Assembly (NCBI GenBank): GCA_030762935.1
Contig: CM060887.1
Coordinates: 11,090,501-11,154,500, forward strand
Reading direction: 5' to 3'
Length of the DNA: 64,000 nucleotides
Source: Hymenopus coronatus
Taxonomy: Eukaryota > Arthropoda > Insecta > Mantodea > Hymenopodidae
In this document: one piece after another, positions 54,021 to 64,000 of the stretch
Layout: the number at the start of each line of letters is the position of its first letter
How positions within the stretch are numbered: the first letter of the stretch is position 1
Position numbers and translations under genes: made by a program
The notes under the pieces: generated by a model
Seen by the model: only the letters and a program-made list of their open reading frames with translations
Database searches by the model: none
Told to the model about the DNA's origin: nothing

Positions 54021-55014
54021 TGATTTTAGTTGTATCAACTGTCTAAAAAACATTTTTAAATGTTCCAACCGTGCAAAGTAGATATTACAGAAAATTACAC
54101 GTTGCTAAGACACTTTAAAATGATGGAGGAGGAATACACGCATTCATTTTTCTTATCGTGAGTCGTTACGATGATGCATGTGCTTATAGATGCATTGCTT
54201 CTGTAGATAATCTGGATTAAAGGTACTGGTGTGGGGAGTTGCCTGAAAGCAGCTTAAGGAAATCGATGCGCTTGATGGATGACACTATCTGAAAAATGAA
54301 CACCTCCCTGCAGGTTGTGCATCAACTTCAGGTTTGTCTATGTAAATCCTCTCTCCTGACGCCCAGAGCAACAGCAAAATTGCTTGATGGAGGCAGTGCT
54401 AATGACTACCACTGCAAAGTGGTGTCATCTTTCTCAATATCTGCTATATAAATTAACTTAGGATTATAGTTTCACCACTCAAGCCTAATTTCTTTTCACT
54501 CTTAGGTTGGTCCGCGCCAACAATGCCAGTGCACCGCGGCACAACACATTATTGCGTAAGAATGTAATCCCCAGCTAAAAATCCACATTACAGATTAATT
54601 TATTCTTAAATTGTCTAATATTCTATACAAATACCTAAGAGTTAAATTGACGCCAATTTGTACTGTTAAACAGAGCTATATTTTTCACAGTAACGGTTGC
54701 TGGTTGTTGCTGTTAACAATCATGGAGGACGGTCGCCGTGAGTTTCCTCTTGCATCTTCGTCGAGTTGCATAAAGCATGAGGAGGTAAACCACTGACTAT
54801 TATTATATTATAAGTTTTGTGAGAAATATCCAACACTTCCGGTAGAGAAAGTAAAAATAGCCCTCGTATAATATCGACAGTTTTCATTAGTATGGTAATC
54901 GAAAAGGAAACTAAAAGGTGCAAAAGAACTATTAAACATAATATAAAATTGACATACAATAAATAATTCATAGCAAAGGAATATAGACCATTAAAATTCT
55001 AAACAAATGATTTC
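54021..55014. other. Unassigned sequence with one exon-like frame
   Basis: 54722-54784 reads MEDGRREFPLASSSSCIKHE and is followed by GAG-GTAAAC, a possible splice donor; support is weak. GGTAGAGAAAGTAAAAATAG at 54840-54859 is a bare F1 3' terminus. The rest is unrecognised. Confidence 0.3.
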
Positions 55015-55094
55015 GGACTGCCTCCGTGGTCGAGTAGTCAGCAAGCTGACTTCTCACCCGGAGATCCCGGGTTCGATTCCTGGCTGGGGTGGGG
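55015..55094 (+). mobile_element. SINE family 2, head only
   Basis: GACTGCCTCCGTGGTCGAGT (A-box region) and CCCGGGTTCGATTCCTGG (B box) are the best-preserved promoter boxes of the family. The SINE ends abruptly at GGGGTGGGGA, where F1 core starts. Confidence 0.8.
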
Positions 55095-55541
55095 AAGTTT
55101 TTCAAAACTGAAACCAATAAAAAGGAATGTCTCTAAAACGATCAACTCCACGGAAAAAATGTATATAACATAAATTGTGTGTTTTAGCGTGCTCTACATT
55201 TTTTGTGTGGTAAGCTTTTGTCCATCTCTTAAGGTTTAGCAGTTATGCAAAATTCCGTAAAATTCATCCAGAGTAAAGTAGTCTTCAGAGGCTATTCCCA
55301 AAAAATTTATAGGTATATATTTTATTTGTCAGGTAAATGTCTTTTAATATACGATATTGTAATAAAAATCGTTAGAGCCATTTTTGAGAAAATCATTTTT
55401 TAAAAAAGGTCCATGTAAAGGGTAGTTTGGGGTCGGGGGATTTTTTTGAAAATCTTCGTGTCACATCCTTGGAAGATAAAAAAGTTAAATACCAAGTTTG
55501 GTATTCAACCGTCTTTTCGTTTTTGAGCTATGCTGTATACC

Positions 55542-55575
<34 letters not shown>

Positions 55576-55732
55576 CACACACAGGGACCTGTTTCTGAAA
55601 ATGCATTTTTTTTTTGGATTCAGGGAGTCCTAAAACATGTATTTCCGGTGAAATCTCGACATAGTATTTTTGGGTGAATTACAATACCTTCTCTATCCCT
55701 ATGGACATTGTACATACGGGGCTAGAGAAAGC
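55095..55732 (+). mobile_element. F1 copy, 5' third missing
   Basis: AGTTTTTCAAAACTGAAACC to GGGCTAGAGAAAGC, with CA tract near 55541-55580. The 5' part is replaced by the SINE head; the joint has no visible duplication. Confidence 0.8.
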
Positions 55733-56494
55733 AAAAATGATTTTGAAGAGGAGAAATTTAACCCCTTATATCGGATATTACAAAAGTTGACTTGCAGTGC
55801 ATACCAGAGAAGCGGGTCAACGTGTGCCAAGCAAGGCGAAAACTTATTCATTTATTGATTTGTAATCAGAAAGAGCATGCAATACAGTATCAAAGGAGGG
55901 GAGGTTTCAGACACGGAGCCAGACGCGAGCAGTTACCGAGGCTGCTAGCAGCGTTTCCACTGAATTTCTTTCATCCTGGCTTTTCTTCACCCAAAATTCC
56001 TTTCTCCCTCCACTTCAAATCGGCTTTCAACTCCTCGGAGCTGCAGCAAAAGTTGGGAGTCAATATCGGATACTCTTTTCGCATCCGTTCTCTCTCTTAA
56101 TGTCTCACTTGCTCTGTCTCTCCACATCTCTATTTTGTCATCCTTCTCTCGGCTCTTTCCTATTTGGTATTCCCGATGGGAAAAACCGCCAGATGCTTGC
56201 ATGCACTCAAGAACCAACATTATTCCACTTTCTTGAGGTCAATGAAATGGCCACCGTCTCCATTTCATTTTGTGAATGATTACAAGGAAGGAGGGGGAAA
56301 CCCACTAATGCCTGCGACTTTTGACCTTCAGTTTTTCAGAACTTCCAACATCAGGTGAAAGCGTAAAGTCCAAACACCAGATGGCCACCACGTTTACTTT
56401 AACTTTTCTTGACAAACTATTCAAACGTACTGAATACTATGTTTCTCTATCATCAGCAAAATATCTTGTTCATGATGTTAAACCTTCAACGCTT
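55733..56494. other. Unassigned sequence, partly GC/TC-rich
   Basis: 55890-56240 has pyrimidine-rich stretches and overlapping open frames on both strands without recognisable domains. Confidence 0.35.
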
Positions 56495-57045
56495 AGCCGA
56501 TGTCCCACGGTCAAATATTTTGGTCCAATACTCTTCAAACTACAAATTGGATCGTGGAACATTGGATAATTTCATTGTATACAATTTCCGTCCTATTTTT
56601 TGGTCCAATTCCAGTTTGCTACAACAGGATACAGCGGTTTCTAATTTTTGGTCCAAACGTACGAAATCAACCAATGAGCGACCTGGTGAGAATGACGCTG
56701 GGTGTTACTTCCCGCCAACCTGATTGTGTGAATCTTTGCTGTATGTTGTAGACTTTGTCCTAAATAATAGGGTTATAGTTGCTGAGCTATTGTTGAAATA
56801 CACATTTTTTGTGCGGAGGAGATTTATGAAATAATGACTCGGGTATTTATAACCCCTACAATAGCATTTTATCAGACCCATTTGTACCTAATCTTTTTTT
56901 CTCAACAAAAATATAAAAACGAGGCATTACTTTTGATTTTTTGGTATGAACTGCCGCATATTTGTGTCTTGAAGAGTGATTTTTGCCTCAACTAACGACA
57001 GCAAATTTCCAAACATTTTACCTAGTAAGAATCTGAAGATATTTA
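56495..57045 (-). mobile_element. PIF/Harbinger derivative, second copy, inverted and truncated
   Basis: The right terminal repeat is at the left edge: AGCCGATGTCCCACGGTCAAA from 56495. The interior then matches 15780-15926 and 15550-15780 in reverse (TTTTTTGGTCCAATTCCAGT, TACAACAGGATACAGC). The transposase piece matches at about 56960-57030 (minus GCCTCAACTAAC-type, LLGKMFGNLLSLVEA sense). The other terminus is not found. The flank is CTT and not TAA. Confidence 0.75.
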
Positions 57046-58730
57046 AGAAATTAATTTTAATATTTGTATATTATTTAACATTCGATCAGTAAATATTTCA
57101 ATCTGTGTTATAAGTGCTTGAGTTGCGACATATTATGTGTGTGTTTAGGTGTGTGAGTGCTTGTGTGTGTACACGTCAAGATCACAAGTCGAGTGACGTA
57201 TCTGGTTGACGTTACAGTCCGCCACTGATACACTTGTTGCCCTCGGCTACTCAGGTAGTTTGGTTCGGAGTCAATGGTAGAGCATGCTTTTTTGACTCGC
57301 CCAGTGGGGAACCAAATGGAAATACACATTAAATTAACTTAAATAACACACAACACAGAATTGCTACATGTAGTACTTTATTTGACTTAAAATAGGGTTC
57401 GTCGTAGGGTAGCATACTTATTGGTACAAGCACTGAGCTTACAATATTTCTAAGGTTCGGGCTTGTGTTATTACTGCGCGACACTAGCACATTCACTGGT
57501 TCACACTTCGCATAACTAACCGGACTCTTAGCACCTCACATCTCAACTCCTGTCTCTCCTGCCTTCTGCCCAGGTAGCAAACATGCACCTCTTTCCTGAG
57601 TGCTTAAAATGTTACAATGCAATTTCGGGGGTAGGGGAGATCCGCTAGTCGACGTTGTAAACACTTTCGCTTAGCTTAAACAAAGAGATTCTGCCTGGCT
57701 TCGTCAAATCCTGCATTCCCAAAGAGTTCTTGAAACAGACGTTTATACATGATACGTTGGAACAAACAAATATATAAATAATTAATATATCAGTAATTTG
57801 TTATGCTTTTGAATGTTACCGTTTCAGAGTGTTTTCATAATGTACATATATAGAAATCAGTCACCCTTATAAATGTAACAATTTGTATGTTGTACATAAT
57901 GATCTGCTTTTACTAATGTCTCTAAAGTGATTTTTACTCTCTGAAAACAGTACTGTTTACTTTACAACAGGTTTGCTTACTTTTCCACCATGCGTTCTTA
58001 TCTATCACTTGTTTTGATGCAGCGAGACGGTCGGTCGCAAAATGTATAAGGTACAGCGAACGGTACGAACTTCCTAGCTCTATTTATCATATACATCAAT
58101 GTAGCTTTCCCTGTTCCAGGTCACTTTCTTCTCCCTATACATTGCTAATGACCTTTTCGAATTAAGATCTGCTATTATGTCTTTCAATATCTTCCATTCT
58201 TAACCTCGTTTCTTTCCAGAACACATCTTGTAATGATCTGATCCGGTAAAAGTGAGTGACGCGCAACCATCCTCTGATTTAAAAATGGCATTCGTCAAGA
58301 ACTGGCGCGCGACCTATATACTAAGCCAGTCCGCGAAATGAATGTTACGAAGGAGAGAGGTTAGAGAGAAGATAGGCAAATGTTCTCCTAGCGTTGGCAT
58401 CTTATCAAGCTTATTGGTTCCGGATGCCAAGGAAAGGAAATAAGCTCACTTACCCACTAACACATTAGGTTCTTGGTGTGAAAGAAAGGAAATTAAAGCT
58501 TCAAATTTATCGGATGGTTTACTAAGAGACGTCTGACGTATCCGGTTGGTGGTTGACGTGCTTTACACAGAATCGCGTGTTCACATCTCTAGTAGACGAC
58601 TAGAGTACGTATAATCCGGATAGATCGAGTAATTGTAAACTTTCATCGAATATTCATTCCAGAGCGTAAAGGAGACAATGCAAGGCAAGCTTCGTAGCAA
58701 ATATTACCTCAACCATATCTCGTATTTTTT
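57046..58730. other. Longest F1-free stretch (1.7 kb), nothing recognised
   Basis: No repeat ends, tRNA boxes or convincing frames. A phrase around TGACGTATC-GGTTG occurs at about 57195 and again at about 58537 (GTCTGACGTATCCGGTTGG), perhaps an old duplicated element. Confidence 0.4.
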
Positions 58731-59360
58731 ACTTTCTTTACACGTACTGTGTTCACAGTGTATAGAGAAGGTATTGTATTCCACCTAAAATTTCGATACA
58801 AAAATTTCACCGGAAATATGTTTTGAGATCTTCTGAGCCCAAAAAAGAGCATTTTTGGAAAAAAAATCCGCGTGTGCTTAGTGGACAACACAGCTCCAAA
58901 ACTAAAAGACAGTTAAATACCACACTTGGTATTTGTTTAGTATTTTCCAACGTAGCGACACGAAGATTTTTAAGCAAAATTTTTAAATGTTGTTTCTATC
59001 AAAATGTCTCCAACGATTTTGATTAAAATATCGTCGATATATTAAAACTATTTACAACACAAATAAAATATATGTCCTGAATTTTCTGTTCATTCTGGAT
59101 GAATTTTGCAGATATGGTAAACTGAAAGAGATAGACAAACACTTAACATACAAAAAATGTAGATCTCGTTAAAACACACCATTTATGTAATACATTTTTA
59201 AGGAACTTATAAGGAATTAAATAGTAAGACCAATTCTGTTAATGTTTATATCGTTGAGCGTTTATATCGTTTAGCATGATGTACGTAGATGAATAATATT
59301 TTTAAGAATAGTTTTTTTGCAGAACAGGTACAGAAAGTCACGTGAATGCAACACATGAAA
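58731..59360 (-). mobile_element. F1 copy with core deletions
   Basis: ACTTTCTTTACACGTACTGTG to GTCACGTGAATGCAACACATGA. The C-run motif and ~200 bp around the AATTTAT motif are deleted. Confidence 0.8.
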
Positions 59361-59376
59361 TGTTGTATACATTTTT

Positions 59377-60102
59377 ACTTTCTCTATACGCACTGTGTAC
59401 ATAGTGAATAGAGAAAGTATTGTACTCCACCAAAAAATTCGATACCGAGATTTCACCGGAAATATATATTTTAGGGTCCCTTTTATCTAAAAAAAACATT
59501 TCACAAAAAGGTCCGTGTGTGTGTGTGTGTGTGTGTGTCCGTGTGTCTGTGAACACAATAACTCAAAAACGAAAAGTCGGTAAAATACCAAACTTGGTAT
59601 TTAAGTTTAGTATCTTCCAGGGATGCGACACGAAGATTTTGAGAAAAATCCCCCACCCCAAACTACCCTTTACATGGAACCTTTTTTCGAAAATTTTGAT
59701 TTTCTAAAAAATGGCTCTAACGATTTTGATTAAAATATAGTATATATTAAACATATTTACCTGACAAATAAAATGTATATTTTAAATTTTCTGGGAATAG
59801 CCTCTGAAGACTACTTTATTCTGGATGAATTTTGCATAACTACTAAACCGTAAGAGATGGACAAAAACTTAACACACAAAAAATGTAGAGCACGTTAAAA
59901 CACACAGTTTATGTTATATACATTTTTTTCGAGGAGTTGATCGTTTTTGAGATATTTCTTTTTCTTGGTTTCAGCTTTGAAAAACATACTTTTCTCATAC
60001 AGGAATTTGTCAACTCCTGTCCACACAAACAAAGGAAATTTAGTCACATAGCAACCAGCTTTTGAGTATTCACTTTAACCTCATGTGAATGGAACACATC
60101 AT
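59377..60102 (-). mobile_element. F1 copy, head-to-tail with the previous one
   Basis: ACTTTCTCTATACGCACTGTG through (GT)n at 59515-59538 and a complete core to GGAACACATCATA. The ~110 bp between CACTTTAACC and TCATGTGAATGG are missing. Confidence 0.85.
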
Positions 60103-60195
60103 ATTTTTTTTTTTTTTAAAGTTCTCCCTATCTTCCGAATCTCTCACATGAACAGCGACAAAAGTACATCCAATTATTATTTTCAAAATTCTGAT

Positions 60196-61733
60196 GCGTT
60201 ACTTGCTTTCTTGAAAGTGGAATTCCAAAAGCTGGTTGTCATGTGGATGAAATCCGTTTCTTTGCATTGCTTCAAATTACCGTAAGTGAAAAGTCGTAAG
60301 TATTTCAAAACTGAAACAATAACAAGGAATATCTCAAAAATGGTCAAATCTACGAAAATAATGCATATATTACATAAGTTGTGTGTTTCAAAAAGATTTA
60401 CATATTTTGTGTAGTAAGTTTTTGTCGATCTCTTATGGTTTACTAGTTATGTAAAATCCAGCAAAATGTATTAAGAATAAAGAGGTCTTCAGAGGTTATT
60501 TTCAGCAAATTCAAAATATTCATTTTATTTGTCATGTAAACATCTTTAATATAGGGTATTTTAATCACAGCCATTTTTTATAAAATCGAAATTTTCGAAA
60601 ACTTTTCCATATAAAGAGTAGTTTGGGGTGAGGGGGATAATCCTCAAAACCCTTGTGTCACATCCTTGGAAGATACTAAACTTATATACCAAGTTTGGTA
60701 TTAGTGTTTACTTTCTCTATACGCACTATGTACGTAGTTTATAGAGAATGTATTGCACTCCACCAAAAAAATTCGATACCGAGATTTCACTGAAAATACA
60801 TGTTTTAGGGCCCCCTGTATCCATAAAAAGCATTTTTAGAAAAAGGTCCGTGAGTGTGTGTCCGTGTGTCTGTGAATACGATAACTCAAAAACGAAAAGA
60901 AGCTAAAATACCAATCTTGGTATTTAAGTTTAGTATCTTCTAGGGATGCGACACGAAGGTTTTGAGAAAAATCCCCCCACCCCAAGGTACCCTTTACATG
61001 GAACTTTTTTCGAAAATTTCGACTTTCTCAAAAATGGCTCTAACGATTTTGATTAAAATATCATACATGAAAGACATTTACCAGAAAAATAAAATGTATA
61101 TCTTGAAGTATCTGGGAATAGCCTCTGAAGAGTAGTTTATTCTGGATGAATTTACGAAATTTTGAATAACTGCTAAACCATAAGAGATGGACAAAAACTT
61201 ACTACACAAAAAATGTAGAGCACGTTAAAACACACTATTTATGTTATATACATTATTTTCGTGGACTTCATCGTTTTTGAGACATTCCTTGTTGTTGGTT
61301 TCTGCTTTGAAAAACACACTTTTCTCATACAGGAATTTGTCAACTGCTGTCCATACAAACAAAGGAACCAGCAACCAGCTTTTGACTTTCACTTTAACCT
61401 ATGATACTCCCTTATTTCGCTTGTACTTACAAGGAAGCAAGTAATAAGATTATTTCTGCTGTTTTTTTTTTTCTGACTAGAATGAAGTAAATAGAAGTAT
61501 AAGCTTTTTAATAATAATGTAGATGTAGAGAAAGTCATGTGAATGGTACACATCAGATTTTTTAGTTATCGTATTCACAGACACTCACGCACCTTTTTCT
61601 AAAAATGCTTTTTTTTTTTTTTGATATAGGGAGCCCTAATTTGTCTATTTCCGGTGAAATCTCGGTATCGAATTTTTGGGTGGAATGAAACACCTTTTCT
61701 GTACACTATGTATATAGTACGTGTAGAGAAAGT
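60196..61733 (+). mobile_element. F1 copy split by an inverted F1 copy
   Basis: The outer parts are 60196-60706 (GTTACTTGCTTTCTTGAAAG to AAGTTTGGTATTAG) and 61564-61733 (AGTTATCGTATTCACAGAC to GTGTAGAGAAAGT). The parts join logically at TTTGGTATTT / TTTTGAGTTATCG, with loss of about 15 bp. The 5' end before 60196 is missing. Confidence 0.8.
60710..61557 (-). mobile_element. F1 copy nested in F1
   Basis: ACTTTCTCTATACGCACTATG to ATGGTACACATCAGA, all parts present. It sits in a T-run of the outer copy. Confidence 0.85.
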
Positions 61734-61744
61734 AAAAATCAAGA

Positions 61745-61850
61745 GATATGAAACAAGGAAGCAAGTAATATAACTATTTCTGCTAATGTTTATCTCGATG
61801 AGCATGAAGTAGATACAAAAACGAGATAGTCACGTGAATGGAACTCACGA
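61745..61850 (-). mobile_element. F1 5'-end fragment
   Basis: AACAAGGAAGCAAGTAATATAAC to GTCACGTGAATGGAACTCACGA. Confidence 0.65.
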
Positions 61851-62354
61851 ATTTTTACATAATTGAAAAGTATTGCATTTGTCCGCCGACTTTTGAACCA
61901 CGGGGTACTGAAAACGTGCCCTACGTTCTCATTCCATTAGTGAAATGCAGCAGAAAGCGAATTACGCACCAGGAAGAAGAATCTTGCTTGGTCACGATAG
62001 AGTAACAGGCTCGTATACTAGCTTATGTCTCATCGTAAAGCCTCTCCTCTTCCCTATTGGTCGTATTGATTCCCAATGAAGTGCAAGAACTTCCTTCCGT
62101 TCTCTAGAGAGGAACATGTTTGTTCCGTTTCCTCCATACGTTAACCACCACCTCCTGTACTGCCTTGAGAGGTAAATGAGTGTATACGACATCCGCAATT
62201 AAACACCTTACGTACATTCTTCAATGTTGCAACATCTGGTAATTTAAAGCAGACAATAAAAGCTTTGCCTGAAAAAAGTTATTTGGAACAAAAAATAGGT
62301 TGTTCAATTCACATCATTTTCTCTACTCACTCTTCTACAAAGTACAAACAAGCG
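61851..62354. other. Unassigned sequence
   Basis: 62298-62340 faintly echoes an F1 5' end (GTTCAATTCACATCATTTTC). The rest is unrecognised. Confidence 0.35.
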
Positions 62355-62540
62355 TTCCATACTTTAATTTTTTATTATTCCTTTAATATCCCGCATAATC
62401 CTAACTGGAAAGGATAGGGAATAATCTATGATAGAGAAAAATACCTACCTCAAGCCGGGAATCGAACGTGGAACCCCTCGCATTCTCCGTGATCTAGGGA
62501 TATAACATGCTACCGTCTATTTTCCAAGGTCATGGGTTTA
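62355..62540 (-). mobile_element. tRNA-derived SINE remnant
   Basis: On the minus strand: an A-box-like segment with GTAGCATGTTATATCCC, B box GTTCGATTCCCGGCTTG (about 62451-62467), then an AT-rich body with TTTTTCTCTATCATAG. It resembles family 2 in the post-B-box segment but is diverged. The adjoining CATGGGTTTAAATACGGCGG may be another decayed B box. Confidence 0.5.
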
Positions 62541-62577
62541 AATACGGCGGAGGGCAATGTATTTTCTTGCAGCGTTA

Positions 62578-62791
62578 ATATTCAGTTCAGTTGAAACCGT
62601 TGATGGCAGACCAGAGCGAGGCAAATCTTCCACCACATCTCGACCACTTTTGAATGCACTGTACCACTCACTCATATGCACGTGTTTTTGATAAAGTCGA
62701 TTCACCGTAAGCCCTCTGTAACATTTTCAGCGATTCGGCACACGAAATACCAAAATTTGAGACAGATTCTTTGTTCAATATTTGTATCCAT
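62578..62791 (-). pseudogene. mariner transposase, N-terminal fragment
   Basis: On the minus strand an ATG at 62791-62789 opens MDTNIEQRICLKF. After a one-base shift the frame reads GISCAESLKMLQRAYGESTL and SKTRAYE, and after a second shift EWYSAFKSGRDVVEDLPRSG. This is the paired HTH DNA-binding region of mariner transposases (RAYGE-S, WY..F..GR..VED..RSGRPS). The fragment ends before the catalytic domain. Sequence to about 62880 may be its 5' leader. Confidence 0.75.
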
Positions 62792-62879
62792 CGTAAAATC
62801 GCAAATTACCTTTGAGATGAACTAACAAAATGGCGTACTGTAAACAAACTAGATGACAGATGACGATCAAACTCCACGT

Positions 62880-63106
62880 GGGTATAGAGGAATGTTGTAC
62901 CAACTTAGTGACAACAATAATTTCGAATCCCCTTTTAAACAGGATTTTTAAATGGACAATTTCCGGTACTTTCTTGACAGAATGTATTTATAGCAACTCA
63001 AGCCTGATAAAGAGCCCTCTGAACAAAATTAAACGGTCTTTTACGCCCAATATAGAATTAAATGTTCACAGCCACAGAAATTTAACAGCATCCATACATT
63101 TAAAAA
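62880..63106. other. Unassigned sequence
   Basis: Nothing recognised between the mariner relic and the next F1 piece. Confidence 0.35.
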
Positions 63107-63440
63107 TCTGATGTGTTCCTATCACACGCCTTTCTCTAGCCACTTTATAAAACTTTCTTTATAAAATATTATTACTTTCTCTACACGTACTATGTATATA
63201 GTGTATAGAGAAGGTATTGCCATCCACCCAAAAATTCGATACCGAGATTTCACCGGAAATACACCTTTGGGTCCCCCTGAATCCAAAAAAATGCAGACAC
63301 ACAGACGGACCTGTTTCTGAAAATTCTTTTTTTTTAAATTCAGGGAGAACCTAAAACATGTATTTCCGGTGAAATCTCAACATCGAATTTTTGGTTGAAA
63401 TACAATATTTCGTACATTGTGCATACGGAGCTAGAGAAAG
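63107..63440. mobile_element. F1 mini-element: plus 5' end plus back-to-back 3' ends
   Basis: 63107-63172 is a plus 5' end (TCTGATGTGTTCCTATCACAC). 63174-63290 is a minus 3' module with full hairpin (ACTTTCTCTACACGTACTATG to GAATCCAAAAAAATG). 63291-63440 is a plus 3' module from GCAGACACACAGACGGACC to GGAGCTAGAGAAAGTT. The two modules meet at a minimal CA tract and form a palindrome of about 265 bp. Confidence 0.7.
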
Positions 63441-64000
63441 TTAAAATACCTACGCCCGCACACACAAACTCAGACAAATGTGTATCTTTATAACATTGCA
63501 ACTTCTAAAGAGTGTATTTGTCTCTTTGGCGTAACAAAAGCCCGCAACATAACCACTTGCGCAGATGTTGAACGGTTTTCAGTCGTTCGTTTTCAAACGT
63601 AATCAAAGCGTGTGATGGACCGCAAAATTGCATCTTTTACTCCCTAAATGGTTCATTTGCGAGGGTATATCATTACTATGCATCGTTTGATTACATTCAC
63701 TCTGATAATTGCATGAATTAGTGAACAGTCCATAAGAAACTGCGACAATGACGAAATTGTACCATACTTCTGCGGACTTCCGTTTGTCAGCGCGAAAATT
63801 ATACAACGTAAAATTATGAATATATTGTGCAGAAAGGATTAAAGCTGCTTATGCTCCCCTGAAAACCAGGACATTGGGTGTGAATTTTTTGAAATTCCAC
63901 ATTTTGAATGGATGTATTTGAACATTTTATTCAAATTTGATTCATACTTTGAGAACAAATACAATTTAAAAAGATTATTATGTTAGCGCATAATCAATAT
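63441..64000. other. Unassigned sequence to window end
   Basis: Mixed composition, with no repeat end or convincing frame. Confidence 0.4.

Noticed and set aside
57195..58560. Repeated TGACGTATC-GGTTG phrase as a long direct repeat bounding an element
   Set aside because: The similarity covers only about 20 bp with gaps and cannot be extended by eye.

Overview
The window looks like AT-rich, gene-poor, transposon-packed DNA from an invertebrate nuclear genome. An insect is most likely: there are tRNA-headed SINEs, mariner, PIF/Harbinger and piggyBac-type relics, and one SINE whose body resembles a type I associate with polyneopteran insects. That last point is inference. I see no complete host protein gene. 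The best host-gene signal is a possible terminal exon at 52728-52919, with weaker exon-like or promoter-like signals at 22868-22937, 35654-35863 and 54722-54784.

One roughly 0.85-0.92 kb non-coding repeat family, called F1 here, occupies about half of the window (about 32 kb, hand-summed) in some 50-60 full, partial, nested, tandem and inverted pieces. Written 5'->3', F1 starts TCTGATGTG with a small hairpin and carries a subterminal GACTTTCTCTAC. It has an AT-rich core of about 600 bp, a 9-bp internal inverted repeat (AAATACCAA/TTGGTATTT), a variable (CA)n tract and a T-run. It ends in a conserved segment of about 110 bp with a stem-loop of about 20 bp that closes in GTAGAGAAAGT, the inverse of the 5' subterminal motif, followed by A's. 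No target-site duplication is seen. Copies insert inside T/A runs and form head-to-tail arrays. This is the plan of Helentron-associated interspersed elements (HINE, DINE-1-like, rolling-circle Helitron relatives). The assignment is by architecture only, since no Rep/helicase gene is present. Strand + below means TCTGATG reads left to right.

Layout. 1-8.9 kb: F1 copies including a three-copy tandem (2222-3944), a snap-back element (3998-4098), a clean F1-in-F1 nest (5720-7500) and a LINE 3' end. 8.9-16.8 kb: a piggyBac-like MITE (9345-9845), SINEs, repeat D, a deleted IS630/Tc1-like transposase (12760-13270) and a PIF/Harbinger deletion derivative with TIRs and a TAA duplication (15100-15926). 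16.8-25.4 kb: a 55-bp minisatellite split by an intact F1 copy, and a SINE-in-F1 nest with target duplication. 25.4-36 kb: tandem F1 pair, mariner fragments in opposite orientations, LINE 3' end. 36-50 kb: F1 mosaics, SINEs, an exact 113-bp duplicated insertion, and a second F1 nest. 50-64 kb: F1 tandem, candidate exon, second Harbinger copy, a 1.7 kb F1-free stretch, a third F1 nest and a mariner N-terminal relic.

The elements do not form a pathway. What ties the window together is the behaviour of F1: it targets T-runs, including the T-run in its own 3' part, giving nests, solo 3' modules, inverted 3' ends and back-to-back 3'-end palindromes.
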